A stretch of 22,221 nucleotides of DNA from a bacterium (GTDB lineage Bacteria > Patescibacteria > Dojkabacteria > SC72). The notes beneath the pieces are model-generated. The model was not told the origin of the DNA. It did not search any database and was given only the letters and a program-made list of their open reading frames with translations. The stretch is from NCBI GenBank assembly GCA_029553845.1, contig JAKPKF010000043.1, forward strand, positions 1 to 22,221. Reading direction: 5' to 3'. Made by a program: the position numbers and the translations under genes. Shown here piece after piece: positions 17,294-22,221 of this stretch (position 1 is its first letter; the number at the start of each line of letters is the position of its first letter).

Positions 17294-18184
17294 ATGATTA
17301 CCTTAATAGGTGAAATATTAGTTGATCAATTTATAACAGAAAATGGGGCTTCTAACGCTTTAGGGGGAGCCCCTTTTAATGTTGCTGCAGCGATTAAAAG
17401 AAGTGGTGGTCATTCTTCTTTTATAGGTGCAGTAGGCAAAGATGAATTAGGTCAATTCTTAATTGATAAAGCAGCATTATTAAAACTAGATAATATCTAT
17501 ATCCCTATGTTAGATGGCTATAGCACCACAATTGCGAAAGTAACATTAACTAATGGGGAAAGAAGTTTTAAATTCGTTAGAGAACAAGGTGCGGATTATC
17601 ATATCGAATATCCATTACCTTCTTTTGTTAATGAATCTCATATCGTCCATTTTGGTTCTTTAATGTTATCCGAACCAGAAGGAAGAGAATTCATTAACAA
17701 ATGTATTAAATATTTAAAGAGTAAGGATATCTTAGTGAGCTTTGATATTAACTACCGTGAAGATATCTTTAAAGGACAGAATAATATCAAAGATATATTC
17801 AAGGATGTCATAGAACAAATAGACATCTTAAAGATATCAGATGAAGAGATTGATATATTCGGTGAAGATTATATCTATTCTTTAAAAGATAAACTCATCT
17901 GCTTATCTTTAGGTTCTAAAGGAAGTATGTATAAATATAACGATATGAAAGGTATTGTTCCCACGAAGAAAGTATCACCAGTGGATACCACAGGTGCAGG
18001 TGATGCCTTCTTTGGTGCAGTATTATCCCAGATAGATGGATATCGTTTACAAGAACTTAATAAAGAACAATTAGATAAGATATTTAAATTCGCGAATGGT
18101 GTAGGAGCATTAACCACTTTAAAGAAAGGTGCAATTGATGCATTACTCACAAAAGAACAAACATTGAAGTTCATTAACGAATAA
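17294..18184 (+). CDS. PfkB-family fructokinase
   Basis: The product is a 296-residue sugar kinase making fructose 6-phosphate from fructose and ATP. The first PfkB signature is GGAPFNVAAAIKRSGG from residue 24, and the second, with the catalytic Asp, is DTTGAGDAFFG (residues 231-241; Asp237 the base). FVREQGADYHI, SFDINYRE and ISDEEIDIFGEDY fit bacterial fructokinases. Length is normal. It begins 25 bases after the secreted-protein gene with only a weak SD, so it is probably co-transcribed. It supplies the last step of the pathway, phosphorylating fructose released by the cytoplasmic GH32. Other PfkB substrates (ribose, 2-keto-3-deoxygluconate) are less likely given the context. Confidence 0.88.
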   Translation: MITLIGEILVDQFITENGASNALGGAPFNVAAAIKRSGGHSSFIGAVGKDELGQFLIDKAALLKLDNIYIPMLDGYSTTIAKVTLTNGERSFKFVREQGADYHIEYPLPSFVNESHIVHFGSLMLSEPEGREFINKCIKYLKSKDILVSFDINYREDIFKGQNNIKDIFKDVIEQIDILKISDEEIDIFGEDYIYSLKDKLICLSLGSKGSMYKYNDMKGIVPTKKVSPVDTTGAGDAFFGAVLSQIDGYRLQELNKEQLDKIFKFANGVGALTTLKKGAIDALLTKEQTLKFINE

Positions 18185-18191
18185 TTATCAG

Positions 18192-18197
18192 TATAAT
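18192..18197 (+). promoter_or_regulatory. -10 element of a promoter for the structured RNA
   Basis: A perfect TATAAT starts 7 bases after the fructokinase stop codon. The -35 (TTCATT, 18170-18175, 16 bases away) is weak. Transcription would start near 18203-18205, inside the 5' strand of the closing helix of the RNA at 18202-18355, so the RNA would begin almost exactly at its own terminal stem. Confidence 0.5.
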
Positions 18198-18201
18198 ATT
18201 T

Positions 18202-18355
18202 ATATATCCATAAAGAGTGTGGTTAGGGACAAGCCCAAAGATTCACCAACAACCCAAGTAATGTTGGGTGCCAAAGCTTGAACGATGGGAACTAAATGTA
18301 TATCTATAACTCCTGTCTGACGATGGGAGTTTTTAATTCCTCTTTATGGCTATAT
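18202..18355 (+). ncRNA. Unidentified structured RNA closed by a long terminal helix
   Basis: CCATAAAGAG (18208-18217) is perfectly complementary to CTCTTTATGG (18340-18349). After one mismatch, ATATA (18202-18206) pairs with TATAT (18351-18355). Inside are a hairpin GGG/CCC (18226-18228 and 18234-18236) flanked by TGGT/ACCA (18220-18223 and 18245-18248), a hairpin CCCAA/TTGGG (18253-18257 and 18264-18268), and AACTCC/GGAGTT (18308-18313 and 18326-18331) followed by a T-run. The word ACGATGGGA occurs twice (18282-18290 and 18320-18328). The order of words GGGAC, GCCC, CAACC, GGTGCCAA recalls a SAM-I (S-box) riboswitch, but key ligand-site bases (GAA, GCAACC) are not matched and the closing helix is too distant. 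I cannot assign it. An SD follows at once. Confidence 0.6.
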
Positions 18356-18365
18356 GAGGAGGAAT

Positions 18366-18437
18366 ATGAATACCAAATCTTGGAAACACAAAAATAGTAG
18401 CGGTTCATTTAGAATCACAGTTAGGTTATCGTTCTAA
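18366..18437 (+). CDS. Candidate 23-residue ORF directly after the structured RNA
   Basis: ATG at 18366 opens 23 codons (MNTKSWKHKNSSGSFRITVR, then LSF) ending in TAA. GAGGAGGA at 18356-18363 is a near-perfect SD two bases before the ATG, and it abuts the 3' strand of the RNA closing helix. The peptide is basic, with a short hydrophobic end. The stop is 20 bases before a strong terminator, so RNA, ORF and terminator look like one unit. It could be a true small protein, a leader peptide, or the start of a longer gene now cut short. Function unknown. Confidence 0.45.
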   Translation: MNTKSWKHKNSSGSFRITVRLSF

Positions 18438-18450
18438 TTACAAAAGAAAC

Positions 18451-18479
18451 AAAAATGCAGTCATAAACGGCTGCTTTTT
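18451..18479. terminator. Rho-independent terminator of the RNA/sORF unit
   Basis: GCAGTC (18457-18462) pairs with GGCTGC (18469-18474) around a 6-base loop, with A5 before and T5 after. It could work in both directions. Confidence 0.75.
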
Positions 18480-18508
18480 AAAAACCCTAGAGTTTATTTG
18501 TATTCTAG
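18480..18508 (-). terminator. Possible minus-strand terminator
   Basis: Read on the minus strand, CTAGA and TCTAG (18504-18508 and 18487-18491) form a 5-bp stem with a 12-base loop, followed by GG and five T. If real it ends a transcript coming from the GC-richer island at 18511-18650. Confidence 0.4.
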
Positions 18509-18510
18509 TA

Positions 18511-18650
18511 TTTAGTCCTTGCCAGCCCGTATCAGAGAATATTTCAATTAAACACATGGTACCGCAATAGCCTCTACGTGTACGCTCATTGTAGCACTCG
18601 CGCGTGTCAAGGCACGTTGAAACAATCGTTGGCTTGATTTTAAAGAACTA
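18511..18650. other. GC-richer non-coding island, possibly a minus-strand RNA or gene remnant
   Basis: No normal gene is seen. The segment is visibly richer in G+C than its surroundings (for example GCACTCGCGCGTGTCAAGGC at 18592-18611). ACACATGGTACC (18552-18563) and a later ACGTGT (18576-18581) can form a hairpin. On the minus strand a frame stays open for about 70 codons from about 18650 down to the terminator at 18451-18479, with DTRECYNERTRRGYCGTMC inside, but it has no ATG or SD at its beginning. It may be the end of a lost gene or a structured RNA. Confidence 0.35.
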
Positions 18651-18689
18651 AAACTTATTTATTCTTAATAAAAAACCATATTTTTGAAT

Positions 18690-18793
18690 AAAGACATGAC
18701 CCATGAATACCACTTTTACTTAATAGATTATCTATTAAGTAATTATGCCAAGTAATAGCCTATATCTAGGGTTGTAAGTGGTAACATGTCTTT
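18690..18793. repeat. 104-nt inverted-repeat element containing structured repeat copy 2
   Basis: AAAGACATG (18690-18698) pairs with CATGTCTTT (18785-18793). Inside, ACCACTT (18709-18715) pairs with AAGTGGT (18776-18782). At the centre ACTTAATAGA (18718-18727), loop TTA, TCTATTAAGT (18731-18740) is a perfect 10-bp hairpin. AAACC before and GGTTT after (18796-18800) may extend the arms. 18696-18742 matches 38 of 47 bases of 1962-2008. The form is that of a MITE-like element or a mobile or regulatory RNA hairpin. No target-site duplication could be confirmed by eye. Confidence 0.65.
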
Positions 18794-18814
18794 TTGGTTT
18801 ATATTGAGGCGGAT

Positions 18815-18891
18815 TGTTTGTCGTTTCCGAATTGACCAAAACAAAAAATGAATCCTCCATAATGTAGTCACAAAAGACAAACAGGAGGATT
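18815..18891 (+). promoter_or_regulatory. Putative pseudoknot or switch covering the SD of the vWA gene
   Basis: TGTTTGTC (18815-18822) is complementary to GACAAACA (18876-18883), and AATCCTCC (18851-18858) is complementary to GGAGGATT (18884-18891). The order of strands is 1, 2, 1', 2', and the two 3' strands are directly adjacent, which is the geometry of an H-type pseudoknot with coaxial helices. The second helix contains the whole SD (GGAGG) six bases or so before the ATG at 18897. If formed it would block translation. The same repeats could instead be protein-binding sites. Confidence 0.5.
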
Positions 18892-18896
18892 TTTAA

Positions 18897-19490
18897 ATGA
18901 AAGACTTAACAGAATTAGTAATCATCATTGACAAAAGCGGTTCAATGCATGGTTTAGAAAAAGACGTAGTGGGTGGTTTTAATGCACTCATCGAAGAACA
19001 AAGCAAAGAAGGCGCTGTAAAGGTTACAACGGTTTTCTTTAACGATAAAGTGAATTTCGTTCATGAGGGAGTCGATATTAATGAAATAAAGCCATTAGAT
19101 GGAAGAAATTATCAACCATGTGGATGCACTGCACTTCTTGATGCTATCGGAGATGCTATTTGCTTGATTAAGGCCAAACATTCAAAGCTCAAAGAGGATG
19201 AATTGCCAGAGCATACAATTTTTTCAATTATGACCGATGGATTAGAAAACGCATCACGCGAATACTCTTACAAGAGAATTAAGGATATGATTGAACTTCA
19301 AAAGAAGTGTGGATGGGATTTTATGTTCCAAGCCGCAAACATTGATACTGAATACGAAGCAGATAGATTAGGCATCGATAGAGACATGGCGATGAGTTTT
19401 GACGCTGATAGTGCCGGTGTCGGTTGTGTCATGAAATGTTGCAGCGCTCAAATCAAGAAGGCAAGAAAAAATCCAAGAAAGAAGGCTTAA
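18897..19490 (+). CDS. Stand-alone von Willebrand factor A (vWA) domain protein
   Basis: The product is a 197-residue soluble protein consisting of one vWA domain. The metal-ion-dependent adhesion site is complete: DKSGS (Asp12, Ser14, Ser16), Thr78 in GCTALLDAIG, and Asp114 in MTDG. Such small vWA proteins bind partners through a divalent metal and often work with ATPases or stress and phage-response proteins (TerY-like members, for instance). No partner ATPase is seen here. The tail is strongly basic (KKARKNPRKKA). It has a strong AGGAGGA SD that can be sequestered by an upstream structure. It is followed by a decayed short ORF and a DUF262 nuclease gene, so an accessory defence role is possible but inferred only from the neighbourhood. 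Confidence 0.88.
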   Translation: MKDLTELVIIIDKSGSMHGLEKDVVGGFNALIEEQSKEGAVKVTTVFFNDKVNFVHEGVDINEIKPLDGRNYQPCGCTALLDAIGDAICLIKAKHSKLKEDELPEHTIFSIMTDGLENASREYSYKRIKDMIELQKKCGWDFMFQAANIDTEYEADRLGIDRDMAMSFDADSAGVGCVMKCCSAQIKKARKNPRKKA

Positions 19491-19493
19491 TTT

Positions 19494-19593
19494 ATGAAAG
19501 GCCTAGAAGATTTTGGATTTACAGAAGTATGGGAATAGAAATTTACTGTATAAGCAATATAACGAATTAGCTAAAGAATATCATGTTGACTAA
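19494..19593 (+). pseudogene. Possible broken small ORF after the vWA gene
   Basis: ATG at 19494 reads MKGLEDFGFTEVWE, then TAG at 19536. In a shifted frame the DNA continues as NRNLLYKQYNELAKEYHVD to TAA at 19591-19593, which reads like natural protein. A single indel near 19530-19537 would join the two into about 33 residues. Family unknown; it could be chance. Confidence 0.3.
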
Positions 19594-19594
19594 T

Positions 19595-19602
19595 GGTATA
19601 AT
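19595..19602 (+). promoter_or_regulatory. Extended -10 promoter of the DUF262 gene
   Basis: TGGTATAAT (TG at 19594-19595, TATAAT at 19597-19602) is a perfect extended -10 without a clear -35. Transcription from about 19609 leaves a leader of about 16 bases with GAGG (19613-19616) 8 bases before the ATG. Confidence 0.55.
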
Positions 19603-19624
19603 TGATTGAAACGAGGTTAGCAAA

Positions 19625-21334
19625 ATGGTAACTGAAAATAAAACTCTCTTTGAAATATTATCAAATATTGATAGCAATAAATTTGTCATGCCTGCATTCC
19701 AAAGAAATTATGAATGGGATTTAGATAGAATCGAAAAACTTTGGGATTCCATTTTACAAGGCTATCCGTTTTCTACATTTCTTTTCTGGGAATTAGATAG
19801 AGAGCACGTTTCATCTAGCAACTATTTCTATGTATTTGCTAGAGAATGTTGTTTCAAGAAGAGTGGTGAGAATAAGGGTTGTGCATACGCTAGAGATAAA
19901 ATCGATTTTGATAATCCTGAGCATCCAACCATTGCTGTTCTTGATGGCCAACAACGTCTTACTTCGCTTTATTTATCTTTGTTTGGGACTGTTTTTAAAG
20001 AACCAAGAAAAAATAGTTCAAAGTATTTATTAAAGCTCGTTATTGAATTGGATAAGAGCAAAATAGATGAAAACAATGCTTTCAATTCTAAAAAGTATGG
20101 CATTTATTTTACTGAAAGAATGATAGACAACACCTCTAGCACCAGATTTGATGTTAAGAGAATTATGAATGAAGAATTTAGACACCCAGATACTAGACAA
20201 ATCGCTATTGAAAACATTGTTGCAAATGTTCCTGAAAGGCAAAGAGAATATGCAACAGGTATTTTAAATAAATTGTGTGAATCTATATATGATCAAAAGC
20301 TAGTGGTTTATACAAAAGTTTCTGAATTAACGCAAGATGACGCTCTCGAAATGTTCGTGCGTTTCAATAGTGGCGGAAAGCCATTAACTAAAGCACAAAT
20401 CTCAATGTCAATTCTTGAAGTCTTTTGGCCTAATGTTAAGAAAGACTTTGAAAGCGTTTTAACAGGGAAGTATGCTAATTTTGGAACCGACTTTATTTTG
20501 AGAACCGGACACATGATTTATGGTGATGTTATTAAGTCGAACATTGACCAGGATTTTGCTCAAACCTTTAAAGCCTATTTTCCAAAATTCAAAGAGTCAC
20601 TAAGATTGACCTCCGAAATATTTGAAATGATGAGATATGACATCTCCAAGTTCTCCTCAAAATGGAATGTCATCATCCCAATTATTTATTTGATTTATAA
20701 CAACGATGATTATATTGATAGTATTCAAGGGCTCTTTGCATACTTGTTTAGATCGATCTTATTCAATTTCTATTCTTCAGGTACAACCGGAAAACTACAA
20801 ATCATGAAATCTTTGATTTATGAGAATAATTTCAAATTAACTCCAGAGATGTTTGAAGGCGTCGATGATATGAGAATGACAGATGCTAAAATCGATGATT
20901 TACTGTTTGCCGAGAAAGGAAGCATTGCTGCAGATAACACCTTATACTGTTTGGGAATCAATTATATTCAAGAGGGTTATGATTATGACCAAGACCACAT
21001 TCACCCAGATGCTAGATTCGCTCGTTCTAAGCCATTGGATATGACAGAGGGTGATTGGCTGATTGCTAGAAATTGTCACGACAAGCTACCTAATTTACAG
21101 TTGCTCAGAAGTGAAGAAAATGAATCTAAGGGCGACCAAGATTTTGATGTCTATTACATTTCTTTAAACCCAACCGCAAAGGCAAAAATGAAAGTAGAAG
21201 GTTTTATTCCAGAGGCTCCTGTAGGCGTTGGCGAATCTAAGTACTATAACATTTCTAACTATTTGCATTTCTATGAAGACAGAAAAGCGTTATTAAAAGA
21301 AAAATTAAGAAAGCTTTTAAACGGAGAAATCTAA
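19625..21334 (+). CDS. DUF262/HNH protein, GmrSD-like putative type IV restriction nuclease
   Basis: The product has 569 residues. The N-terminal DUF262 (ParB/Srx-like NTPase) domain shows MPAFQRNYEWD (residues 22-32) and VLDGQQRLTSLY (Asp107, Gly108, Gln109, Gln110, Arg111). The middle contains FVRFNSGGKPLTKAQISMSI, the usual DUF262 helix segment. Near the C-terminus DQDHIHP (Asp457, His458, His460) and NLQLLRSEENESKGD make an HNH-type (DUF1524-like) nuclease site. GmrSD, SspE and BrxU share this two-domain plan and attack modified phage DNA or sense phosphorothioates. No DNA-modification genes are visible, which favours a stand-alone type IV role. It has its own short-leader promoter and a shared bidirectional terminator with the recombinase gene. 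Specificity is unknown. Confidence 0.88.
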   Translation: MVTENKTLFEILSNIDSNKFVMPAFQRNYEWDLDRIEKLWDSILQGYPFSTFLFWELDREHVSSSNYFYVFARECCFKKSGENKGCAYARDKIDFDNPEHPTIAVLDGQQRLTSLYLSLFGTVFKEPRKNSSKYLLKLVIELDKSKIDENNAFNSKKYGIYFTERMIDNTSSTRFDVKRIMNEEFRHPDTRQIAIENIVANVPERQREYATGILNKLCESIYDQKLVVYTKVSELTQDDALEMFVRFNSGGKPLTKAQISMSILEVFWPNVKKDFESVLTGKYANFGTDFILRTGHMIYGDVIKSNIDQDFAQTFKAYFPKFKESLRLTSEIFEMMRYDISKFSSKWNVIIPIIYLIYNNDDYIDSIQGLFAYLFRSILFNFYSSGTTGKLQIMKSLIYENNFKLTPEMFEGVDDMRMTDAKIDDLLFAEKGSIAADNTLYCLGINYIQEGYDYDQDHIHPDARFARSKPLDMTEGDWLIARNCHDKLPNLQLLRSEENESKGDQDFDVYYISLNPTAKAKMKVEGFIPEAPVGVGESKYYNISNYLHFYEDRKALLKEKLRKLLNGEI

Positions 21335-21344
21335 AAAACATAAT

Positions 21345-21391
21345 AAAAACCCTACAAATCCCGCATTAATTGCTTGAAAATGTAGGGTTTT
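21345..21391. terminator. Bidirectional terminator between the DUF262 and recombinase genes
   Basis: AAAACCCTACA (21346-21356) and TGTAGGGTTTT (21381-21391) form an 11-bp stem with a 24-base loop. It lies between two convergent genes and can stop transcripts from both. Confidence 0.85.
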
Positions 21392-21398
21392 CTAATGC

Positions 21399-22221
21399 CT
21401 ATACCAAGACAACTTTATAATGTAGATGTTCATTTCTATACCTTCTTTCTAATGTCACATCACCCTCTAAAAGTGGTGTGTGTTGAACCAAACTTGCTCT
21501 CTTCTCTTTGATGTAGAGGTAGTTGGCTTTTTCATTATTCGGAAGGACGAATACAAGCTCGTGTCTATTAACAACGATAATGGCTTGTAGACATGTATTA
21601 ACGATTGGTTTAGTGAGCGTTTCTACTGTGAGTCTTTGACCGCCTATGCTCTTGCTCATATCTAATAAGCGAAGTTTAGATAATTCAGCTTCTCTAGCTT
21701 TGCATTCTAGGTCGCTAATCTTCATATCTAATTCACGGTAATCGATGATGCGTTCTTTATATTGTTTTTCTAAGACTATCTTTTCGATTTCATCCATTGT
21801 GTTTTGTTTCTTTGTAATGACATCACTGATTTCATCTTCTAGAGATTCTTTTTGTCTTTTAAGGTCACCAATCTGTTCTTGAATGTTACCAGACTCAGTA
21901 TGCAAGGCGATATTATTCATTAACTTAGTTAGAGCTTTGCCTTTATCAAAGTAGACTCTATTAATAACTTCAACGGTGGTTTTAAGAACAATGTCTTCAC
22001 TGATTGGCTTTGCTCTGCATTTGTCTTCTGCATAATTGAGGACATAGCCATTACATTGAAACATAATTCGTGGTGTTGCGTATCCCTGTGTCCAATGTCT
22101 TCTTTTAAAGGTATCGCCACACTCAAGGCAGACAAGCATTCCACTTAATGGGTATTGAGATGCGTATTTTCGGGAATCTGGATTGGTCCCTCTAAATTTT
22201 TCTCTATTACGTGCATAAATT
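21399..22221 (-). CDS. Large serine recombinase, C-terminal part (cut by window edge)
   Basis: The reading frame is open to the window end, so the visible 273 or so residues are the C-terminal portion; the Ser-recombinase catalytic domain lies outside. The edge segment (YARNREKFRG, SRKYASQYPLSG) runs in frame into LVCLECGDTFKRR, and a second Cys pair follows (FQCNGYVL, DKCRAKPI), giving the recombinase zinc-ribbon domain. A long coiled-coil (IQEQIGDLKRQKESLEDEIS and onward) is the segment that controls synapsis in large serine integrases. The end (HYKVVLV) is 8 bases after the terminator. Such enzymes integrate and excise phages and conjugative elements. This points to a mobile element extending beyond the right edge; whether the vWA and DUF262 genes are inside it cannot be told. 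Confidence 0.9.
   Translation of the reverse strand, partial: IYARNREKFRGTNPDSRKYASQYPLSGMLVCLECGDTFKRRHWTQGYATPRIMFQCNGYVLNYAEDKCRAKPISEDIVLKTTVEVINRVYFDKGKALTKLMNNIALHTESGNIQEQIGDLKRQKESLEDEISDVITKKQNTMDEIEKIVLEKQYKERIIDYRELDMKISDLECKAREAELSKLRLLDMSKSIGGQRLTVETLTKPIVNTCLQAIIVVNRHELVFVLPNNEKANYLYIKEKRASLVQHTPLLEGDVTLERRYRNEHLHYKVVLV

Noticed and set aside
18202..18300. Canonical SAM-I riboswitch.
   Set aside because: Several conserved words are similar in order, but the GAA and GCAACC ligand-site bases and a nearby P1 partner are missing, and no methionine or sulphur gene follows. Kept as unidentified RNA.
18317..18323. CTGACGA matches the hammerhead ribozyme core word CUGANGA.
   Set aside because: No GAAA box flanked by a matching stem II and no cleavage-site helix is present at the right distance; the word is part of a simple hairpin loop.
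18202..18355. Retron msr-msd RNA, because the ends are complementary.
   Set aside because: No reverse transcriptase gene follows; only a 23-codon ORF, and no long msd-type inverted repeat is seen.
18592..18620. Minus-strand TTGACA and TACAAT as a promoter.
   Set aside because: They are only 11 bases apart, too close for a sigma-A promoter.
1..22221. tRNA, rRNA or CRISPR array.
   Set aside because: No T-loop/anticodon pattern, ribosomal motif or regularly spaced direct repeats were found on reading both strands.

Overview
The window is AT-rich bacterial DNA that uses the standard code: TGA serves as a stop, for example at 5290-5292, and TGG encodes Trp. Gene spacing is tight, Shine-Dalgarno (SD) sequences are strong, and the transporter (LplB/YtcP type with a YesL-like protein), lipoproteins and LacI regulator are typical of Gram-positives. 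Together these suggest a low-GC gut-type member of the Bacillota or a close relative (Bacilli/Erysipelotrichia or a non-mycoplasma Mollicutes-like lineage). The genus cannot be named from the sequence alone.

Left flank (1-2158): an AAA ATPase with a DUF4143-type C-terminus and its own promoter, followed by about 660 bases without a convincing gene. That gap holds several inverted repeats and the first copy of a small structured repeat, which recurs at 18696-18742.

Centre (2159-18184): a complete-looking fructan (levan/inulin-type) utilization locus. A LacI-family regulator is divergent from a long operon of ten genes. In order these are: a surface lipoprotein with two copies of a novel sugar-binding-like module; an orphan GH32-C-terminal-like protein with a C-terminal membrane anchor; two ABC permeases; a substrate-binding protein; a YesL/DUF624-like membrane protein; a second multi-module lipoprotein carrying a third copy of the module; a cytoplasmic GH32 enzyme; a GH32-like lipoprotein; and an MsmK/UgpC-type ATPase. 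A secreted protein and a PfkB-family fructokinase follow. The inferred flow is: surface lipoproteins bind and trim fructan, the ABC importer takes up fructo-oligosaccharides, cytoplasmic GH32 releases fructose, and fructokinase makes fructose 6-phosphate. Two perfect 12-bp palindromes between the divergent promoters are likely LacI-family operators.

Right flank (18185-22221): an unusual 712-base gene-poor stretch. It contains (i) a promoter followed by an RNA closed by a long terminal helix and ending at a very strong SD with a 23-codon ORF, (ii) a GC-richer island, (iii) a 104-nt long inverted repeat holding the second copy of the small structured repeat, and (iv) an arrangement able to form an H-type pseudoknot over the SD of a von Willebrand A gene. 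After the vWA gene come a DUF262/HNH (GmrSD-like) putative type IV restriction nuclease and the C-terminal part of a large serine recombinase on the minus strand, cut by the window edge. This side looks like cargo and integrase of a mobile or defence island.

The most interesting unexplained signals are the structured RNA with its sORF (18192-18479), the pseudoknot at 18815-18891, the two-copy covarying repeat, and the thrice-used carbohydrate-binding-like module.
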